This document shows, one piece after another, positions 6,063 through 7,328 of a DNA stretch of 7,328 nucleotides. A program made the position numbers and the translations under genes. Within the stretch, counting starts at the first letter, position 1; each line of letters starts with the position of its first letter. The notes under the pieces were generated by a model. It worked only from the letters and a program-made list of their open reading frames with translations. It was not told where the DNA came from and did no database searches. This DNA comes from Nitrospirota bacterium. GTDB lineage: Bacteria > Nitrospirota > Nitrospiria > SBBL01 > Manganitrophaceae. The stretch is from NCBI GenBank assembly GCA_023248505.1, contig JAHFEM010000082.1:1-7328 (forward strand). Direction: 5' to 3'.

Positions 6063-6449
6063 ATGCCTGTTTGGGTCGATCCAGAAAAGTGCAACGGCTG
6101 TCATGGGGCCAGCCAACCCCCCTGTCTTCGGATGTGTCCGGGCGACCTGATCGTGAAGGACCATACCGCCAATAAGGCGTATTTGAAGTATCCCGAAGAC
6201 TGCTGGGACTGCCTTCCCTGCGTCAAGGTCTGTCCGGAAGAGGCGATTGAGTTTCACCTCTCCTACCAGTTTGGATCGAAAGGGGCCAAGCTGATCCCGC
6301 ATATCCATAAAACGCACGATCAGATCACTTGGGAGCTGATCGACACGCAGGGGAACAGCGAGACCTTCACCATCCGAACCAAACTGATGCCGGTGGAACT
6401 CGACGAAAAGGTCGAGGGAGGAACACAGACGCTCGATTTTTCGATTTAA
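6063..6449 (+). CDS. aprB: APS reductase beta subunit, two [4Fe-4S] ferredoxin
   Basis: AprB passes electrons from the donor to the FAD of AprA. Cysteines C10, C13, C21 and C25 (CNGCHG, then CLRMCP), and C47, C50, C53 and C57 (CWDCLPCVKVCP), are the ligands of two [4Fe-4S] clusters. The wide C13-to-C21 spacing is characteristic of AprB rather than ordinary ferredoxins. W48 in CWDC sits where, as I recall, the Archaeoglobus enzyme has the Trp that bridges the cluster and FAD. Residues 65-128 form the beta-rich part that contacts AprA. The length of 128 residues is short against about 150-165 in typical AprB, mainly because the C-terminal tail that wraps AprA is reduced. AAGGAG precedes ATG 6063 at good spacing. 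It is co-directional with aprA and surely in one operon with it. Confidence 0.95.
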   Translation: MPVWVDPEKCNGCHGASQPPCLRMCPGDLIVKDHTANKAYLKYPEDCWDCLPCVKVCPEEAIEFHLSYQFGSKGAKLIPHIHKTHDQITWELIDTQGNSETFTIRTKLMPVELDEKVEGGTQTLDFSI

Positions 6450-6456
6450 TAACAAA

Positions 6457-6538
6457 AAGCGATCAGCAAACAGCTTTCAGCTATCAGCTTAAATATTTTG
6501 ATCTTAGCTGAATGCTGACGGCTGAGCGCTGACCGCTT
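6457..6538. repeat. Inverted array of heptanucleotide repeats between aprB and sat
   Basis: The left arm (6457-6490) holds four 7-base units of the form (T/A)CAGCNN, beginning at 6463, 6470, 6477 and 6484. The right arm (6506-6538) holds four units of the reverse-complement form NGCTGAN, beginning at 6506, 6513, 6520 and 6527. A 15-base AT-rich loop lies between them. The arms are inverted repeats of each other, matching at 25 of 33 positions. AAGCG at the start of the left arm pairs with CGCTT at the end of the right arm. The transcript could fold into a long imperfect hairpin without a T tract, so it is not a classical terminator. Such CAGCT/AGCTG heptad runs resemble interspersed intergenic repeats, perhaps REP-like or MITE-like. 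Confidence 0.85.
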
Positions 6539-6563
6539 CTTCTCATAACTAAGGAGTCAAAGC

Positions 6564-7328
6564 ATGGCTATTTCCGTTCCGCATGGTGGAAGATTGATCA
6601 ATCGCTTTGTCGATCCGAAAGAGGCCGATCGGCTCACACAGAAAACCTCCCAGATGAAAAAGATCGAGTTGACCCCCCGCGAGATCTCCGATCTGGAGTT
6701 GATCGCGATCGGCGTCTTCTCTCCGCTGGAGGGATTCATGGGGAGCGCCGACTATCAGAGCGTCCTGGAGCGGATGCGGCTCGCCAACGGCCTTCCCTGG
6801 AGCCTCCCGATCACCCTCTCGATCACCGCTGCAGAGGCCGCGGGGCTGAAGGAGGGGATGGAGGTCGCGCTGGTTCAGGAAACCGGATTGCCGCTCGCCA
6901 TCCTCAAGATCGAAGAGATCTATCCCTTCGACAAAGAAAAAGAAGCGGCTTCCGCCTACGGAACGAATGATGCGAGTCACCCCGGCGTCGCCTACACGCA
7001 GACGCTCGGCGATTTTTACCTGGGCGGAAAGATCGACATGCTCCGCCGCTCCCCGATTCAGCGCTTTCATGAGCATCAGATGGACCCCGTGCAGACCCGC
7101 AAGCTCTTCGAGGAGAGAGGGTGGAAGCGGATCGTCGCCTTTCAGACCCGCAATCCGATCCACCGCGCCCATGAATACATCCAAAAGTGCGCTCTGGAAA
7201 TCACCGACGGTCTTCTGCTGCACCCCATCGTCGGCGAGACCAAAAGCGACGACGTCCCCGCCGACGTCCGGATGCGCTGCTACAAGGTGCTGCTGGAGAA
7301 CTATTACCCCAAAGACAGGACCATCCTC
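6564..7328 (+). CDS. sat: Sulfate adenylyltransferase (ATP sulfurylase), N-terminal 255 residues, cut by window edge
   Basis: Sat makes APS and pyrophosphate from ATP and sulfate in the cytoplasm, or runs in reverse in sulfur oxidisers. The frame is open from ATG 6564 to the last base. AAGGAG at 6551-6556 lies seven bases before the start. The product begins MAISVPHGGRLINRF, a typical start of prokaryotic homo-oligomeric Sat (the P-H-G-G-x-L-x-x-x motif). It contains GVFSPLEGFM (about 50-59), GDFYLGGKI, and the active-site QTRNP (194-198) followed by HRAH (200-203), which are the ATP/sulfate-binding motifs. The remaining part of the catalytic domain, with the G-R-D-H motif, lies beyond the window, since the family is usually 380-420 residues. 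It supplies the substrate of AprAB. It is separated from aprB by 114 bp containing the heptad repeat array and may be partly uncoupled from it. Confidence 0.95.
   Translation, partial: MAISVPHGGRLINRFVDPKEADRLTQKTSQMKKIELTPREISDLELIAIGVFSPLEGFMGSADYQSVLERMRLANGLPWSLPITLSITAAEAAGLKEGMEVALVQETGLPLAILKIEEIYPFDKEKEAASAYGTNDASHPGVAYTQTLGDFYLGGKIDMLRRSPIQRFHEHQMDPVQTRKLFEERGWKRIVAFQTRNPIHRAHEYIQKCALEITDGLLLHPIVGETKSDDVPADVRMRCYKVLLENYYPKDRTIL

Noticed and set aside
6457..6538. CRISPR-like short repeats
   Set aside because: Units are 7 bases with no spacers and the two halves are inverted. No cas genes are nearby.
6457..6545. Intrinsic terminator between aprB and sat
   Set aside because: The hairpin is long and imperfect with no T run after it, and sat continues the pathway, so an operon-internal repeat fits better.
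6549..7223. 224-codon minus-strand open frame opposite sat
   Set aside because: The plus strand encodes Sat with QTRNP and HRAH motifs. The antisense frame is a by-product of codon bias.

Overview
The window joins an AT-rich, mobile-element-laden accessory stretch (1 to about 2700) to a more GC-rich sulfate-activation and reduction cluster (about 2700 to the right edge). The left part uses A/T-ending codons. The right part is rich in GATC, CTC, GGC and GGGG. The organism is a bacterium. The apr/sat genes and the codon style suggest a Nitrospirota-like or other deep-branching Gram-negative lineage, but this is inference and no taxonomic marker is present.

Left part. The C-terminal tail of a transposase that looks IS1595/ISXO2-like enters from the left edge (2-106). 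It meets, tail to tail with a 6-bp overlap, an uncharacterised two-helix membrane protein on the minus strand (101-937). Next comes a plus-strand ORF (1036-1545) that opens only with a TTG and looks like the C-terminal part of an SDH/ClpP-class serine protease without its catalytic half. A tightly coupled 64-residue acidic protein follows (1560-1754), then a clear intrinsic terminator (1771-1803). One model fits all of this: an IS1595-type element, carrying the membrane gene as passenger, was inserted into the protease gene with its right end near 1035. Next is a complete single-ORF IS1-family-like DDE transposase (1866-2693). It has a near-consensus promoter whose 17-bp spacer contains a perfect 14-bp palindrome.

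Right part. A near-consensus promoter (2719-2747) and a dyad just downstream of it precede a cysteine-free Rrf2-family regulator. Then follow, all on the plus strand, a TSUP/TauE-SafE-type permease, aprA, aprB and the first 255 codons of sat. Together they form a module: sulfate or sulfite transport, activation of sulfate to APS by Sat, and two-electron reduction of APS to sulfite and AMP by AprAB. An Rrf2 regulator of CymR/CysR type (non-Fe-S) probably sits over the operon. The gene order aprA-aprB-sat and the short subunits differ from the usual sat-aprB-aprA-qmo arrangement of sulfate reducers. This hints at a divergent, possibly assimilatory, APS reductase.

Between aprB and sat lies a striking inverted array of heptanucleotide repeats, four CAGC-type units facing four GCTG-type units, at 6457-6538. 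No rRNA, tRNA or CRISPR was seen, and no gap longer than 300 bases lacks a gene.
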